64,000 nt of DNA from Gemmatimonadaceae bacterium (GCA_036003045.1 DASYSS010000002.1:49071-113070); one strand, 5' to 3'. Shown: positions 1 through 9,933, counted from the first letter of the stretch. Translations and numbers: made by a program. The notes: generated from the sequence alone by a model not told the origin.

Positions 1-737
1 GGGCCGAACAAGACGCGGTAAGGATTCGTCCGAGCGTGCGGCGACGCTCGAGACGCGCGCCAGAGCTCCGGTTCCTCGACGCGTCGTTGAGCCCACAGCG
101 TGAAGAACGCGGGGAGGCCGCCGAGCGCGAACAGCACGCGCCACCCGTGATCGCCGAACGGAAGCACGTCGAGCACCAGACCGGCGAGAACCGCGGCGAG
201 GATCGCGCCGAGGGCCCACGTCGACTGCATCGCGCTCGTCGCTTTGTTTCGCAGCTCCGGCCGGATCGATTCGGCGACGAGGACCGCGCCCGACGCCCAC
301 TCGCCGCCCATGCCCAGTCCGAGCAACGCCCGCCAGACCGCGAGCTGCACGACGCTCTGAGACGTCGCCGCGCCGAGCGAGCAAACCGAGTATATGAGAA
401 TCGTGATGTTGAGCGCCCGTACGCGGCCGATGCGGTCGGCGATCACACCGAAGGACAGGCCGCCGACCGCGGCGCTCACCAGCGTCAGCGTGCCGAGCAA
501 TCCGGCGGTGGCGTCACCAAAACCGAAGTACGATTTGAGGTGCCCGATGGCCAGCACGTAAATCAGGAAGTCCATCGAGTCGAACATCCAGCCCAGCCCG
601 GCCGCGATGAGGACTCGGCGCTCCGCGAGGGTGAGCGAGCGGAGCCAGGAGCCCGTCGCGACCAGGCCCGGCGTGGCCGTGACCGCGCCGGCGGCGGGGG
701 TAGCGGCGCCGCCTGCCGCCGCGGTCGACTCAGTCAT
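1..737 (-). CDS. MFS transporter, metabolite:H+ symporter type, C-terminus cut off by window edge
   Basis: Reading the minus strand from an ATG at 735-737, the frame stays open to base 1, giving 245 codons of a major facilitator. A hydrophilic N-terminus of about 35 residues (Ala/Thr-rich) precedes the first membrane segment, which carries GLGWMFDSMDFLIY, typical of the sugar/aromatic-acid:H+ symporter subfamily. The loop motif GVIADRIGRVRA corresponds to the MFS signature between TM2 and TM3, and GLGMGGEWASGAVLVAE in TM4 is the family hallmark. About six helices are visible; the second half lies outside the window. It is an inner-membrane secondary transporter; the substrate cannot be told from sequence. 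It is transcribed divergently from the DHA2 transporter at 927, with about 190 bp between them. Confidence 0.88.
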   Translation of the reverse strand, partial: MTESTAAAGGAATPAAGAVTATPGLVATGSWLRSLTLAERRVLIAAGLGWMFDSMDFLIYVLAIGHLKSYFGFGDATAGLLGTLTLVSAAVGGLSFGVIADRIGRVRALNITILIYSVCSLGAATSQSVVQLAVWRALLGLGMGGEWASGAVLVAESIRPELRNKATSAMQSTWALGAILAAVLAGLVLDVLPFGDHGWRVLFALGGLPAFFTLWAQRRVEEPELWRASRASPHARTNPYRVLFG

Positions 738-926
738 GGGCCGCGGCGGTCGGATTCATGAGCGTTGCGGGCAGGGGCGACACGGAGTTCTCCACCCAAC
801 GAGATTTGGTGAACCGCGCGACCGCCGTCACGGCCGTCGCGCGGTATCGGCGCGATGATTGTAGCATCGGGAGGGTCGGTCAGCGACCCGCCGCGCCGAT
901 TCCGGCACCCCATAACGATTGGACTG

Positions 927-2549
927 ATGGCGACATCGGCTGTAGGAAAGCGGACCGCGGGAGCGCGCTTCGAGACGCAAGAGAAGGAGCACGGCGACCA
1001 CTACCGGTGGATCATCCTGCTCGGCCTGATCACGGCCGCGATCATGGAAGTACTCGACACGACGATCATCAACGTCGCGCTCCCGCAGATGGCGGGAAAT
1101 CTGGGCGCGACGATCCAGGAGATCGCGTGGGTGAGCACGGGCTACATCCTGTCGAACGTCGTCGTGTTGCCGATGACCGCGTTCTTCACCGCCACGTTCG
1201 GGCGACGCAACTATCTGACGGCGTCGATCATCATCTTCGTGACGGCGTCATTTCTTTGCGGGACGTCGCATACTCTCGGTGAGCTGATCCTGTGGCGCGT
1301 CGTGCAGGGCGCGGGAGGCGCCGCGCTGCTGTCGACCGCGCAGGCGACGCTGCGACAGATCTTCCCGCGCGAAGAGCAGGGGATGGTGCAGGCGATCTTC
1401 ATCCTCGGCATCATCGTCGCGCCGACGCTGGGGCCGACGCTCGGCGGGTGGATCACCGACAACTACAACTGGGGCTGGTGCTTCTTCATCAACGTGCCGA
1501 TCGGCATCGTCGCCACGTTCCTGGTGACGGGCTTTCTGCACGATCCGCCGGGAATGCGGAAGAAGCCGCAGGCGATCGACTGGGCGGGCATCTCGCTGCT
1601 GACGATCGGTCTCGCGTCGCTTCAGTACGTGCTCGAGGAAGGGCGCGAGAAGGATTGGTTCAACGACACGCTGATCATTCGGCTGAGCGTCATCGCCGGA
1701 GTGTCATTGGCGGGAATGCTCTGGTGGGAACTGTCACCGAGGAACAAACACCCGGTAATTGACTTCCACGTCCTCAAGAACCGCGACCTCGCGGGGTCGA
1801 TCTTCCTCTTCATCGCTCTTGGGTTCGGTCTGTACGGCGGTGTTTTTCTCTTTCCGCTGTTCACGCAGAATCTGCTGCACTTCACGCCGACCGAGACCGG
1901 GCTCACGCTCATGCCCGGCGGCATCGCGACCGCCGTGGCGGCGATCATTTGCGGCCGCATGCTGAACGGCGCCAAGCCGATGGTCGACGCGCGCGTGCTG
2001 ATCTACATCGGCGTGTCGCTGTTCGTCGTCGCCATGTGGCGGCTTGGGCACCTCACGGTCGATGCCGGCGAACCGGAAGCCCGGTATGCCCTGATCATAC
2101 GCGGCCTGGGCCTCGGGTTCCTGTTCACGCCGATCAACAACGTGGCCTACGCGAACCTCAAGCCGAGCCAGGCACAGCAAGCGTCCGGTTTGATCAACCT
2201 GGCTCGGCAGTTGGGCGGGTCCTTCGGAATCGCCATTATCACGACTTTCCTAGACCATCAGGTCGCGATGCACCGGGCGATGCTGACCGCCAACACGTAC
2301 ATCGAGAACCCGCAACTCGTCGCACGGCAAAACGCGGCGGTGGCCGGTCTCGTGGCAAAAGGATACTCGGCAGTGCAGGCCAAACAGGGTGCGCTGGCCA
2401 TCCTCGACGGGGCGCTGATGCGCCAGGCGACCATGCTGAGCTACAACGACGCGTGGATGTTGATTTTGGCGACGTTCGTGCTCATCGCCCCGGCGATCCT
2501 GATCTTGAGGAAGCCAAGGTCACACGGGCCGGTGGAGGCGGGGCACTGA
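927..2549 (+). CDS. DHA2-family (EmrB/QacA) MFS drug transporter
   Basis: A 540-residue, 14-helix inner-membrane transporter of the DHA2 drug:H+ antiporter family. TM1 carries LDTTIINVALPQMAG, the family motif in which the Asp is needed for coupling; WVSTGYILSNVVVLPMTAF follows in TM2, and GPTLGGWITDNYNWGWCFFINVPIG is the antiporter motif in TM5-TM6. I chose the ATG at 927, which gives a normal short N-terminus. An in-frame ATG at 855 would add 24 unremarkable residues. Neither has a clear Shine-Dalgarno sequence. A strong terminator at 2620 separates it from the efflux operon downstream, so it is probably its own transcription unit, although EmrB-type pumps usually work with an adaptor and TolC like those encoded next door. 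Confidence 0.92.
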   Translation: MATSAVGKRTAGARFETQEKEHGDHYRWIILLGLITAAIMEVLDTTIINVALPQMAGNLGATIQEIAWVSTGYILSNVVVLPMTAFFTATFGRRNYLTASIIIFVTASFLCGTSHTLGELILWRVVQGAGGAALLSTAQATLRQIFPREEQGMVQAIFILGIIVAPTLGPTLGGWITDNYNWGWCFFINVPIGIVATFLVTGFLHDPPGMRKKPQAIDWAGISLLTIGLASLQYVLEEGREKDWFNDTLIIRLSVIAGVSLAGMLWWELSPRNKHPVIDFHVLKNRDLAGSIFLFIALGFGLYGGVFLFPLFTQNLLHFTPTETGLTLMPGGIATAVAAIICGRMLNGAKPMVDARVLIYIGVSLFVVAMWRLGHLTVDAGEPEARYALIIRGLGLGFLFTPINNVAYANLKPSQAQQASGLINLARQLGGSFGIAIITTFLDHQVAMHRAMLTANTYIENPQLVARQNAAVAGLVAKGYSAVQAKQGALAILDGALMRQATMLSYNDAWMLILATFVLIAPAILILRKPRSHGPVEAGH

Positions 2550-2619
2550 CGGCGGGCCTACCCGTCCCCGGGTCAACACCTACCCCCTCCCACACGTACC
2601 ACCTTATAGATGAACGCGG

Positions 2620-2650
2620 CGGCGCCTCCGTTCGGGGGCGCCGTTTTGTT
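2620..2650 (+). terminator. Rho-independent terminator after the DHA2 transporter
   Basis: Stem CGGCGCC (2620-2626) pairs with GGCGCCG (2637-2643) around a ten-base loop in which CC and GG can pair further. TTTTGTT follows directly. It lies 70 bp past the MFS stop codon and before the adaptor gene. Confidence 0.75.
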
Positions 2651-2712
2651 CCAATCCGCTCGCCGGCGCGTAAGTTTTCACCGTGCCCGAGAGCGTCTCC
2701 CCACCGAAACCC

Positions 2713-4062
2713 ATGTCAGTTCGACGTATACCATTACTCGCCGTCGCGTCCGCCATCGCGGCGCTCGCCGCCTGCGAGAACAAGAAGGCGGAGCAAGCGC
2801 CGCTGCCGACTACGGCGGTCACACGCGGCAACATCGCCGTTCGCGTTCAAGCGACCGGCACGGTCGAGCCGATCAACCCGGTCGACATCAAATCGAAGGC
2901 TCAAGGTCAGATCATCGCGCTGCCCGTCGAAGTCGGGTCCGTCGTGAAGAAGGGTCAGGAGATCGCGAAGATCGACCCGCGCGACGTCAAAAATCAGTAC
3001 GACCAGGCCGTCGCCGACGACGTCGTCTCGTATACGAGTCTTCAGGCGACCAAGCGCGATCAAGCGCGGCAGGACTCGCTGTTCGCGGCGCACGTCATCA
3101 CCGCCTCGGAACACGACAGCAGCAAGGCGACGCTCACGGCGGCGCAAGCTGATCTCGTCAGCAGCCGCGCCGCGCTCGACCTGCGCCGCCAGGCGCTCGA
3201 GGATGCGACGGTCGAGGCTCCGCTCGGCGGCACGGTGGTAAGCCGTCCGACGACGCAGGGCACGATCATCACGTCGGCGACGTCGGCGAACGGCGGTACG
3301 ACGCTCATGACCATCGCCGATCTCGGACGCGTACGCATGCGCGTGACGATCGACGAAGTGGAAATGGCGAACGTCCGCGTCGGCGAACCGGCGTCGGTCG
3401 CCGTCGACGCTTTCCCGGACCACATCTTCGACGGTGTCGTCGAGAAGGTCGAGCCGCAGGCCGTGGTCACGCAGGGCGTGACGTTTTTCCAGGCGTTGGT
3501 GAGCATCAGCAACAAGGACGGTCTGCTGATGCCGGGCATGAACGGCGAAGTCACGATCCGCGCCGCCGATCTGTCTCAAGTCGTGCAGTTGCCCATCGAC
3601 GCCATTCGGCCGACGAACGAGCTCGCGCCGGTGGCGCGCATGTTCGGTCTCTCGGTGGACACGATCACCTCGCAGATGCGGAAGGACCTCCTCGGCACCG
3701 AAGGAACGACCGGCGTGCCGGGGCGATACGTCGTCGTCGCACTCGCCGATGGATCGTACGAGATGCGTCTGGTAAAGACGGGTCCGACGGATCTGCGCGT
3801 GCAAGAGATCACGGACGGGGTCAAGGAAGGCGACAAGGTGGTCATGCTGGGCGCCATCATCATAGGGAAACCGGCCGTTCCGCCGACGCTTCGAATCGCG
3901 GCGAACATTCGTCGCGCACCGACGTCGGAGGTCGGGGCGGCCACGGGATCCGGCGGGACGCAAGCAGGTAAACCCGCGGCAGCGAGCGCGCCGAAGCCGG
4001 CGGCCGCCAAGCCGAGTGGGGAACCGCAAGCCACGCAAGCGGGATCAGCCAGGAAGCCGTGA
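2713..4062 (+). CDS. Efflux adaptor lipoprotein, MacA/HlyD-like membrane fusion protein
   Basis: A periplasmic adaptor that would link an inner-membrane pump to TolC. From the ATG at 2713 the protein has 449 residues and starts with a lipoprotein signal (AIAALAAC lipobox). A barrel-sandwich (biotinyl-lipoyl-like) half with VKKGQEIAKIDPRDV comes next, then an alpha-helical hairpin rich in Ala/Gln, the second half-sandwich (ATVEAPLGGTVVSRPTTQGT), a beta-barrel domain and an Ala/Pro/Lys-rich tail of about 60 residues. A GTG at 2683 is an alternative start and sits six bases after a TAAGTTTT promoter-like element. The next gene (tolC-like) starts inside its stop codon (GTGA overlap), so the two are translationally coupled. 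No MacB-type ABC partner is nearby. Confidence 0.9.
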   Translation: MSVRRIPLLAVASAIAALAACENKKAEQAPLPTTAVTRGNIAVRVQATGTVEPINPVDIKSKAQGQIIALPVEVGSVVKKGQEIAKIDPRDVKNQYDQAVADDVVSYTSLQATKRDQARQDSLFAAHVITASEHDSSKATLTAAQADLVSSRAALDLRRQALEDATVEAPLGGTVVSRPTTQGTIITSATSANGGTTLMTIADLGRVRMRVTIDEVEMANVRVGEPASVAVDAFPDHIFDGVVEKVEPQAVVTQGVTFFQALVSISNKDGLLMPGMNGEVTIRAADLSQVVQLPIDAIRPTNELAPVARMFGLSVDTITSQMRKDLLGTEGTTGVPGRYVVVALADGSYEMRLVKTGPTDLRVQEITDGVKEGDKVVMLGAIIIGKPAVPPTLRIAANIRRAPTSEVGAATGSGGTQAGKPAAASAPKPAAAKPSGEPQATQAGSARKP

Positions 4063-5543
4063 AGGCCAAGACCGGATCCCTATTCGCATTCTCTTACCTC
4101 CTGACGGCAGGCACGGCGTGCGTTCATCCCACGCCCTCGATCGACGGCTCGGCGTCTTCACCAACCAGCGCGGCCACCCTTTGGACTCCGTCGTCGAGCG
4201 TCGTCAACGCGGCAGCGCGTGACGCGAAGCCTGCGTCGCACCCGATCGTCGGTGCGCCGAGCGCCGACGAACTGAAAAAGCTCACCGTCGCCGACGTCGT
4301 CGACGTCGCGCTCCGCAACAGCCCCGCGACGCGCAACACCTGGCTGCAGGCACGCGCCAGCGCCGACGTCTACGGATCGAGCGAGAGCCGCCTCTATCCG
4401 AACATCTCCGCCGGCGCGACGGTGAACAACTCGCGCGTGCTTGGCACCACGGGTCGTCCGGCGTCGACGCGATCGCAGGCCGGTCCGACGCTCACGCTCA
4501 CCTACACGGTGCTCGACTTCGGCGGACGGTCCGGCACGATCGACGTCGCCCGGCAGACGGCGGTGGCGGCGAACCTCGCACACAACTCGACCGTCGAGAA
4601 CACGATTCTCCAAGTCGAGGGGGCGGCGTTCAGCTACCTGTCGGCGCGCGCGCAACGCGACGCGGAGAAGTCGTCAGTCGATCTCGCCACGGCCGCGCTC
4701 GACGCGGCGAGCGAGCGGCATCGTGTCGGCCTGGCCACGATCGCGGACGTGTTGCAAGCACAAACGGCTCGCTCGCAAGCCGAACTCGACCTCGAGACCC
4801 TCGAAGGTTCCACGCAGGTCGCGCGCGGCGCGCTCGCCGTGGCGATGGGTCTTCCCGCGAACACGCCATTCGAGATTCCCGACGTTCCGGCGACGGATTC
4901 AGTTTTCTTTGTGGCGCAGTCGGTCGATTCGCTGATCGATTTAGCGATTCGGAACCGTCCGGAGCTCGCGCAAGCGCGTGCCGCGGCGGCCGCGGCGTCG
5001 TCACAGATCAGGGTCGCGAAATCGGGGTATTTACCGGCGCTGTCGTTTTCCGCGATCGGCGGCAACAACGCCTCAAACGTTTCGGGTTTCGCCGGTAACT
5101 CTTATTCAGTCACTGTCGGTGTGCAGATGCCCGTGTTCACCGGATTCGCAAATGGTTACGACGTGGCCGCGGCTAGTGAGCAGTACCAGGCGGCGATCGC
5201 GCGCACCGAAGCCACCCGTCAACAGGTCATTCAGCAGGTGTTCACCGCCTATTACACGCTCCGCACCGCCGCCGACCGCGTCAGGACCGCGCACGACCTC
5301 CTCACGAGCGCGATCCAGTCCGAGTCGGTCGCGCGCGGGCGTTACAAGGAAGGGGTCGGCAGCATCGTCGACCTGCTGGTCGCACAGTCGGCGCTGGCCA
5401 GCGCGCGCGCGCAAGACGTCGACACGCGATGGCAATGGCGGACTTCGCTCGCGCAGCTCGCGCACGATGTCGGCGTGTTGAATTCGCGCGGCGATACGAG
5501 CTTCTCGCCGTTTACTCCTCTGCCGAACGTGAGGCCGCGCTGA
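4059..5543 (+). CDS. TolC-family outer membrane efflux protein
   Basis: An outer-membrane channel of 494 residues containing the two repeated OEP domains of the TolC family. Each half has the expected pattern of a beta-hairpin (NISAGATVNNSRVL; ALSFSAIGGNNAS) within long Ala-rich coiled-coil helices. The helical motif RHRVGLATIADVLQAQTA is repeated in the second half as RYKEGVGSIVDLLVAQSA, which is diagnostic of the family. The GTG start overlaps the stop of the upstream adaptor, and the ATG of the next adaptor overlaps its own TGA, so the genes form one coupled operon. A Cys follows the hydrophobic signal (TAGTAC), a weak lipobox, so lipid attachment is possible. Confidence 0.93.
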   Translation: MKAKTGSLFAFSYLLTAGTACVHPTPSIDGSASSPTSAATLWTPSSSVVNAAARDAKPASHPIVGAPSADELKKLTVADVVDVALRNSPATRNTWLQARASADVYGSSESRLYPNISAGATVNNSRVLGTTGRPASTRSQAGPTLTLTYTVLDFGGRSGTIDVARQTAVAANLAHNSTVENTILQVEGAAFSYLSARAQRDAEKSSVDLATAALDAASERHRVGLATIADVLQAQTARSQAELDLETLEGSTQVARGALAVAMGLPANTPFEIPDVPATDSVFFVAQSVDSLIDLAIRNRPELAQARAAAAAASSQIRVAKSGYLPALSFSAIGGNNASNVSGFAGNSYSVTVGVQMPVFTGFANGYDVAAASEQYQAAIARTEATRQQVIQQVFTAYYTLRTAADRVRTAHDLLTSAIQSESVARGRYKEGVGSIVDLLVAQSALASARAQDVDTRWQWRTSLAQLAHDVGVLNSRGDTSFSPFTPLPNVRPR

Positions 5544-6697
5544 TGAGAATGCGATTGGTCTCGCTTCGCGACGGGTGCGCCGTCTTGACGGCCGTCGTTG
5601 CCGCGTGCTCGAAACCGCCCGCGCAACAGGCGCCGCCGGTTCCCGTTCAAGTCGCGTCGGTGAGCAAGATTTCCGCGCCGCTCACGCTCGAGTCGAACGG
5701 CGTGGTCGAGCCGATGCAGACGGTGTCGGTGTTGTCGCAAGTGGGCGGCACGCTCGACACCGTGATGTTCAACGAAGGCGACGAGGTCCAGGCGGGCCAA
5801 GTTCTCTTCAAGCTCGACTCGCGTCCATTTGCGGCGACGCTTCGTCAGACCGAAGCGGCGCTCCTGCGCGATCAGGCGCAGGCGCAGTCGCTGCAGCGCG
5901 ACGCCGAGCGGTACAAGGCGCTCGTCGAGAAAGATTACGTGACGAAATCGCAGGCCGATCAGGCGCAGTCGGCGGCCGAAGCGATGCAGGCGACCGTGCA
6001 GTCCGACAAGGCGGCGGTCGACAACGCGCGGCTCAATCTCGACTTCGCCACGATTCGCTCGCCGATCGCGGGGCGGACGGGACGGTTGCTCGTTCGCCGC
6101 GGCAATCTCGTGCGCGCGAACAACGACGCTCTCGTCGTGATCAATCAATTGCGTCCAATTTTGGTGCGATTCCCGATCGTGCAGCACGACTTCCCCGCGC
6201 TCCAGCGGCGCAACGTTCGGGGCAACGTTCCAGTTCGCGTGGTCACGGCCGACAGCGGCGGTATCGACGAGACCGGCACCCTGGCGTTTCTCGATAACGC
6301 GGTCGATTCTCTCACGGCGAGCGTGAGCGCCAAGGCGCGGTTCCAGAACCAGCACAACGTGCTCTGGCCGGGCGAAGCGGTTCGCGTGAGCGTGGAGCTC
6401 GAGGTGCAGGCCGGCGTGGTCGCGGTGCCGACGCGCGCGGTGCTCGCCGGGCAGCAAGGCAACTATGTATTCGTCGTCGGGAACGACAAGGTCGCGAAGG
6501 TGCGGCCGGTATCAGTCGGTCGGTCGGTGGGCACGGGTGACATGACGACGATCGACAAAGGACTCGAGCCCGGCGAGCAGGTCGTGGTCGACGGGCAGTC
6601 GCGTCTGACGCCGAACGCCCGGGTCGATGTGAAGGCGGCGCCGAGCACGTCGGCGTCGGCGGAGGCGGTACAAGCGGGGAGCGGCGCTACGCCATGA
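5543..6697 (+). CDS. RND efflux periplasmic adaptor (AcrA/MdtA type)
   Basis: A 384-residue adaptor lipoprotein; the signal ends in VVAACSKPP. The family-specific stretch is VSVLSQVGGTLDTVMFNEGDEVQAGQVLFKLD, seen here as an N-terminal lipoyl half (about residues 65-95). A helical hairpin with KDYVTKSQADQAQSA and the second lipoyl half, FATIRSPIAGRTGRLLVRRG, follow, then a beta-barrel domain and a C-terminal RLTPNARVDV membrane-proximal strand. The start is fixed by the ATGA overlap with the TolC stop codon. An upstream in-frame start at 5429 would lie inside tolC and is rejected. It overlaps the RND pump by another ATGA, so it is that pump's cognate adaptor. Confidence 0.94.
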   Translation: MRMRLVSLRDGCAVLTAVVAACSKPPAQQAPPVPVQVASVSKISAPLTLESNGVVEPMQTVSVLSQVGGTLDTVMFNEGDEVQAGQVLFKLDSRPFAATLRQTEAALLRDQAQAQSLQRDAERYKALVEKDYVTKSQADQAQSAAEAMQATVQSDKAAVDNARLNLDFATIRSPIAGRTGRLLVRRGNLVRANNDALVVINQLRPILVRFPIVQHDFPALQRRNVRGNVPVRVVTADSGGIDETGTLAFLDNAVDSLTASVSAKARFQNQHNVLWPGEAVRVSVELEVQAGVVAVPTRAVLAGQQGNYVFVVGNDKVAKVRPVSVGRSVGTGDMTTIDKGLEPGEQVVVDGQSRLTPNARVDVKAAPSTSASAEAVQAGSGATP

Positions 6698-9600
6698 ATC
6701 TTTCCGAACTGTTCATTCGGCGGCCCGTCACGACGGTGCTCGTGATGCTGGGGGTTCTTTTCTTCGGCATCACGGCGTACAAGCGACTGCCGGTGAGCGA
6801 TCTCCCGACGGTCGACTATCCGACGCTGACGGTGAGCGCGAGTCTGCCGGGCGCGAGCCCGGAGACGATGGCCTCCGCGGTCGCGACGCCGCTCGAAAAA
6901 CAGTTCTCGACCATCGCCGGCATCGACAACATGACGTCGACGTCGAGCCTGGGCGCGTGCAACATCACGATTCAGTTCTCGCTCGACCGGAGCATCGACG
7001 CCGCGGCGCAGGACGTCCAGGCGATGATCGCCAAGACGCTCAAGAACCTGCCGCCGGGCATCATCCCGCCGTCATATCAGAAAGTGAATCCGGCCGACCA
7101 GCCGATCGTGTTCTACGGCTTCACGTCGGACCTGATGCCGATCTCCAAGCTCGACGAGTACGCCGAGACCTTCATGGCGCAGCGCATCTCGATGATCCCG
7201 GGCGTGGCGCAAGTGAACGTCTACGGGTCGGCGAAATACGCGGTGCGCATCCAGCTCGATCCAAACGCGTTGGCGAGCCGGCAGATCGGCATCGATGAAG
7301 TCGCCGACGCGATCAACGACCAGAACGTGAATTTGCCGACGGGTGTGCTCAACGGCCCGACGAAGACGTACACGGTCCAGGCGAACGGCCAGTTGAACAA
7401 CGCGTCGTCGTTCCGCCGGCTCGTCGTCACGTATCGCAACGGCGCGCCGATCCACCTCGGCGACATCGGCCAGGTGCTCGACGACATTCAGAACAACAAG
7501 TCGATTGCGTGGTTCGCGCAGAAGAACGACTACACCCGCGGCGTCATCCTCGCCATTCAGCGACAGCCCGGCACCAACACCGTCGCCGTCGCCGACGCCG
7601 TGAAGGCCGAGATGACGAAGCTGCAGAAGCAGATCCCGGCCAGCGTCAACATGACGCTGATGTACGATCGGGCGGCGACGATCCGCGAGTCGGTGCGCGA
7701 CGTGAAGTTCACGCTGGTGCTGACCCTGTTCCTCGTCATCGCCGTGATCTTCCTGTTCTTGCGGAACGTGTCGGCGACGCTGATCCCGAGCCTGGCGCTG
7801 CCGATCTCGGTGATCGGCACGTTCGCGGTGATGTATCTGCTCGACTACAGTCTGGACAATCTGTCGCTGATGGCGCTGACGCTCGCCGTCGGCTTCGTGG
7901 TCGACGACGCGATCGTGATGCTCGAGAACATCGTCCGCCACATGGAGATGGGCAAGCCGCCGATGCGAGCGGCGGTGGACGGCGCGGCGGAAGTCGGATT
8001 CACGATTCTGTCGATGACGATCTCACTCACCGCCGTCTTTATCCCGATTCTGTTCCTGGGCGGGATCGTCGGGCGGTTGTTCCACGAGTTCGCCGTCGTG
8101 ATCGCCGTGTCGATCCTCGTCTCGGGCTTCGTGTCGCTGACGCTCACGCCGATGCTGTCGAGCCGCTTCCTGCGGCCGCACGAGCACGGCGAGACGCACG
8201 GGCGCGCCTATCAGATCACCGAAGCCGGCTACGACTGGCTCCTGGCGAAGTACAAGGGGAGCCTCGAGTGGGTGATGAACCATCGCCCGCTGTCGATGGC
8301 GTTCTCGTTCATGATCCTCGTCGGCACGGTCGTGCTCTTCGTGCTGATCCCGAAAGGGTTCATCCCAAGCCAGGACAACGGCCAGCTCTTCGTGACGACG
8401 GAAACGGCGCAGGGTACGTCGTTCGACGACATGGTCGTGCACCAGAAGCAGGTGAATGCGATCCTTTCGGCGGATACGAACATCGCGGGTTTCTATTCGG
8501 CGATCGGCGGCAGCTCGACGGTCTCCGGAACGAATCAGGGGCGCCTCTTGATCGGCCTTCGGCCGCGCGATGAACGCGTGAACGTCGACGACATGATCAA
8601 GGAGCTTCGGCCGAAGCTCGCGAAAATCCCGGGCATCGTCGTCTACATGCAGAATCCGCCGCCGATTCAGATCGGCGGTCGCGTGTCGAAGAGCCTGTAT
8701 CAGTTCACGATGCAGAGCTCCGACATCACGACGCTGTATCCGGCCGCCGATGCGCTCGTCGCGCAGGCGCGCAAGTCGCCGTTGCTCCAGGACGTGACGA
8801 CCGACCTCCAGCTCGGCCAACCGCAGGCGAGCGTCGAGATCGATCGTGAGCGCGCGGCGCAGCTCGGGGTCACCGCGGACCAGATCGAGACCGCGCTGTA
8901 CGACGCCTACGGCTCGCGCCAGGTCTCCACCATCTACACGCCGAACGACGAGTACTGGGTCGTGATGGAGCTGTTGCCTCAGTATCAGCTCGACCTGTCG
9001 GCGATGAACATGCTGTACGTTCGCTCGAAGACCGGCGCCCTCGTCCCGCTCGGCGGGGTGGCGCGGATCACGCAGACCGCGGGCGCGCTCAGCGTCAACC
9101 ACTCGGGACAGCTCCCGTCGGTGACGTTGTCGTTCAACCTCCGGCCGGGCGTGGCGCTCGGCCAAGCGACGGACGAAGTGCAACGGATCGCCAACAAAAC
9201 GCTGCCGGCGTCGATCAATACGGGGTTCTCCGGCACGGCGCAGGCGTTTCAGTCGACGCAGGCCGGCATGCTCGCGCTGCTCGGCATCGCGATCTTCGTC
9301 ATCTACGTCGTGCTCGGTGTGTTGTACGAGAGCTTCATCCATCCGATCACGATTCTGTCGGGTCTGCCGTTCGCGGCGTTCGGCGCTCTGCTCACGCTGC
9401 TGATCTTCAAGATCGATCTCAGCGTGTACGCGTTCGTCGGCATCATCCTGCTCGTCGGTCTCGTAAAGAAGAACGCGATCATGATGATCGACTTCGCGCT
9501 CGAGGCCGAGCGCTCGGAAGGTCGCGCGCCGGCCGACGCGATCGTGCACGCGTGCTTGATCCGCTTCCGCCCGATCATGATGACGACGATGGCCGCGCTG

Positions 9601-9900
9601 ATGGGCACGTTGCCGATCGCCGTCTCGACCGGCGCCGGATCCGAGTCCCGCCGCCCGCTCGGCATCGCCGTGGTCGGCGGCCTCGCGTTCTCGCAGTTGA
9701 TCACGTTGTACGTGACACCGGTGTTCTACACCTACATGGATACGCTCAGTGAGCGCGGCGCCCGCTTCTTCGCGCGGTTCGGAAAGAAGAAACGCGCGGA
9801 CGAGGGCCATGCACCGGTTCCGGTGCCGGTTGCGGCCACTGCCAACTTGATCGCCGTCGACGGGCAGCTCGCGAAGTCCAGCGGAGACGCGGCGGACTAA
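6694..9900 (+). CDS. RND multidrug efflux pump, HAE1/AcrB-MdtB family
   Basis: A proton-driven inner-membrane pump of 1068 residues, the normal length for the HAE1 family. It starts MNLSELFIRRPVTTVLVM as most MdtB/C-like members do. Twelve membrane helices surround two large periplasmic porter loops. The TM4 proton-relay pair is visible as VGFVVDDAIVMLENIVRHME, and the matching TM10 Lys region as GLVKKNAIMMIDFALEAE. GGSSTVSGTNQGRLLIGLRPR and the repeated half (GFSGTAQAFQSTQAGMLALLG) fit the porter domains. It is translationally coupled to the adaptor upstream and ends the operon. The last stop codon runs straight into a heptamer repeat array. Confidence 0.95.
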   Translation: MNLSELFIRRPVTTVLVMLGVLFFGITAYKRLPVSDLPTVDYPTLTVSASLPGASPETMASAVATPLEKQFSTIAGIDNMTSTSSLGACNITIQFSLDRSIDAAAQDVQAMIAKTLKNLPPGIIPPSYQKVNPADQPIVFYGFTSDLMPISKLDEYAETFMAQRISMIPGVAQVNVYGSAKYAVRIQLDPNALASRQIGIDEVADAINDQNVNLPTGVLNGPTKTYTVQANGQLNNASSFRRLVVTYRNGAPIHLGDIGQVLDDIQNNKSIAWFAQKNDYTRGVILAIQRQPGTNTVAVADAVKAEMTKLQKQIPASVNMTLMYDRAATIRESVRDVKFTLVLTLFLVIAVIFLFLRNVSATLIPSLALPISVIGTFAVMYLLDYSLDNLSLMALTLAVGFVVDDAIVMLENIVRHMEMGKPPMRAAVDGAAEVGFTILSMTISLTAVFIPILFLGGIVGRLFHEFAVVIAVSILVSGFVSLTLTPMLSSRFLRPHEHGETHGRAYQITEAGYDWLLAKYKGSLEWVMNHRPLSMAFSFMILVGTVVLFVLIPKGFIPSQDNGQLFVTTETAQGTSFDDMVVHQKQVNAILSADTNIAGFYSAIGGSSTVSGTNQGRLLIGLRPRDERVNVDDMIKELRPKLAKIPGIVVYMQNPPPIQIGGRVSKSLYQFTMQSSDITTLYPAADALVAQARKSPLLQDVTTDLQLGQPQASVEIDRERAAQLGVTADQIETALYDAYGSRQVSTIYTPNDEYWVVMELLPQYQLDLSAMNMLYVRSKTGALVPLGGVARITQTAGALSVNHSGQLPSVTLSFNLRPGVALGQATDEVQRIANKTLPASINTGFSGTAQAFQSTQAGMLALLGIAIFVIYVVLGVLYESFIHPITILSGLPFAAFGALLTLLIFKIDLSVYAFVGIILLVGLVKKNAIMMIDFALEAERSEGRAPADAIVHACLIRFRPIMMTTMAALMGTLPIAVSTGAGSESRRPLGIAVVGGLAFSQLITLYVTPVFYTYMDTLSERGARFFARFGKKKRADEGHAPVPVPVAATANLIAVDGQLAKSSGDAAD

Positions 9901-9933
9901 CCGCAAACCGCAAACCGCAAACCGCAAACCGCA
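9899..9933 (+). repeat. Heptamer tandem array, five copies of AACCGCA
   Basis: Five perfect head-to-tail copies of AACCGCA begin on the last two bases of the RND stop codon and end where the inverted-repeat element begins with AACCGCT. The array shares its AACCGC core with that element's terminus. Confidence 0.95.
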
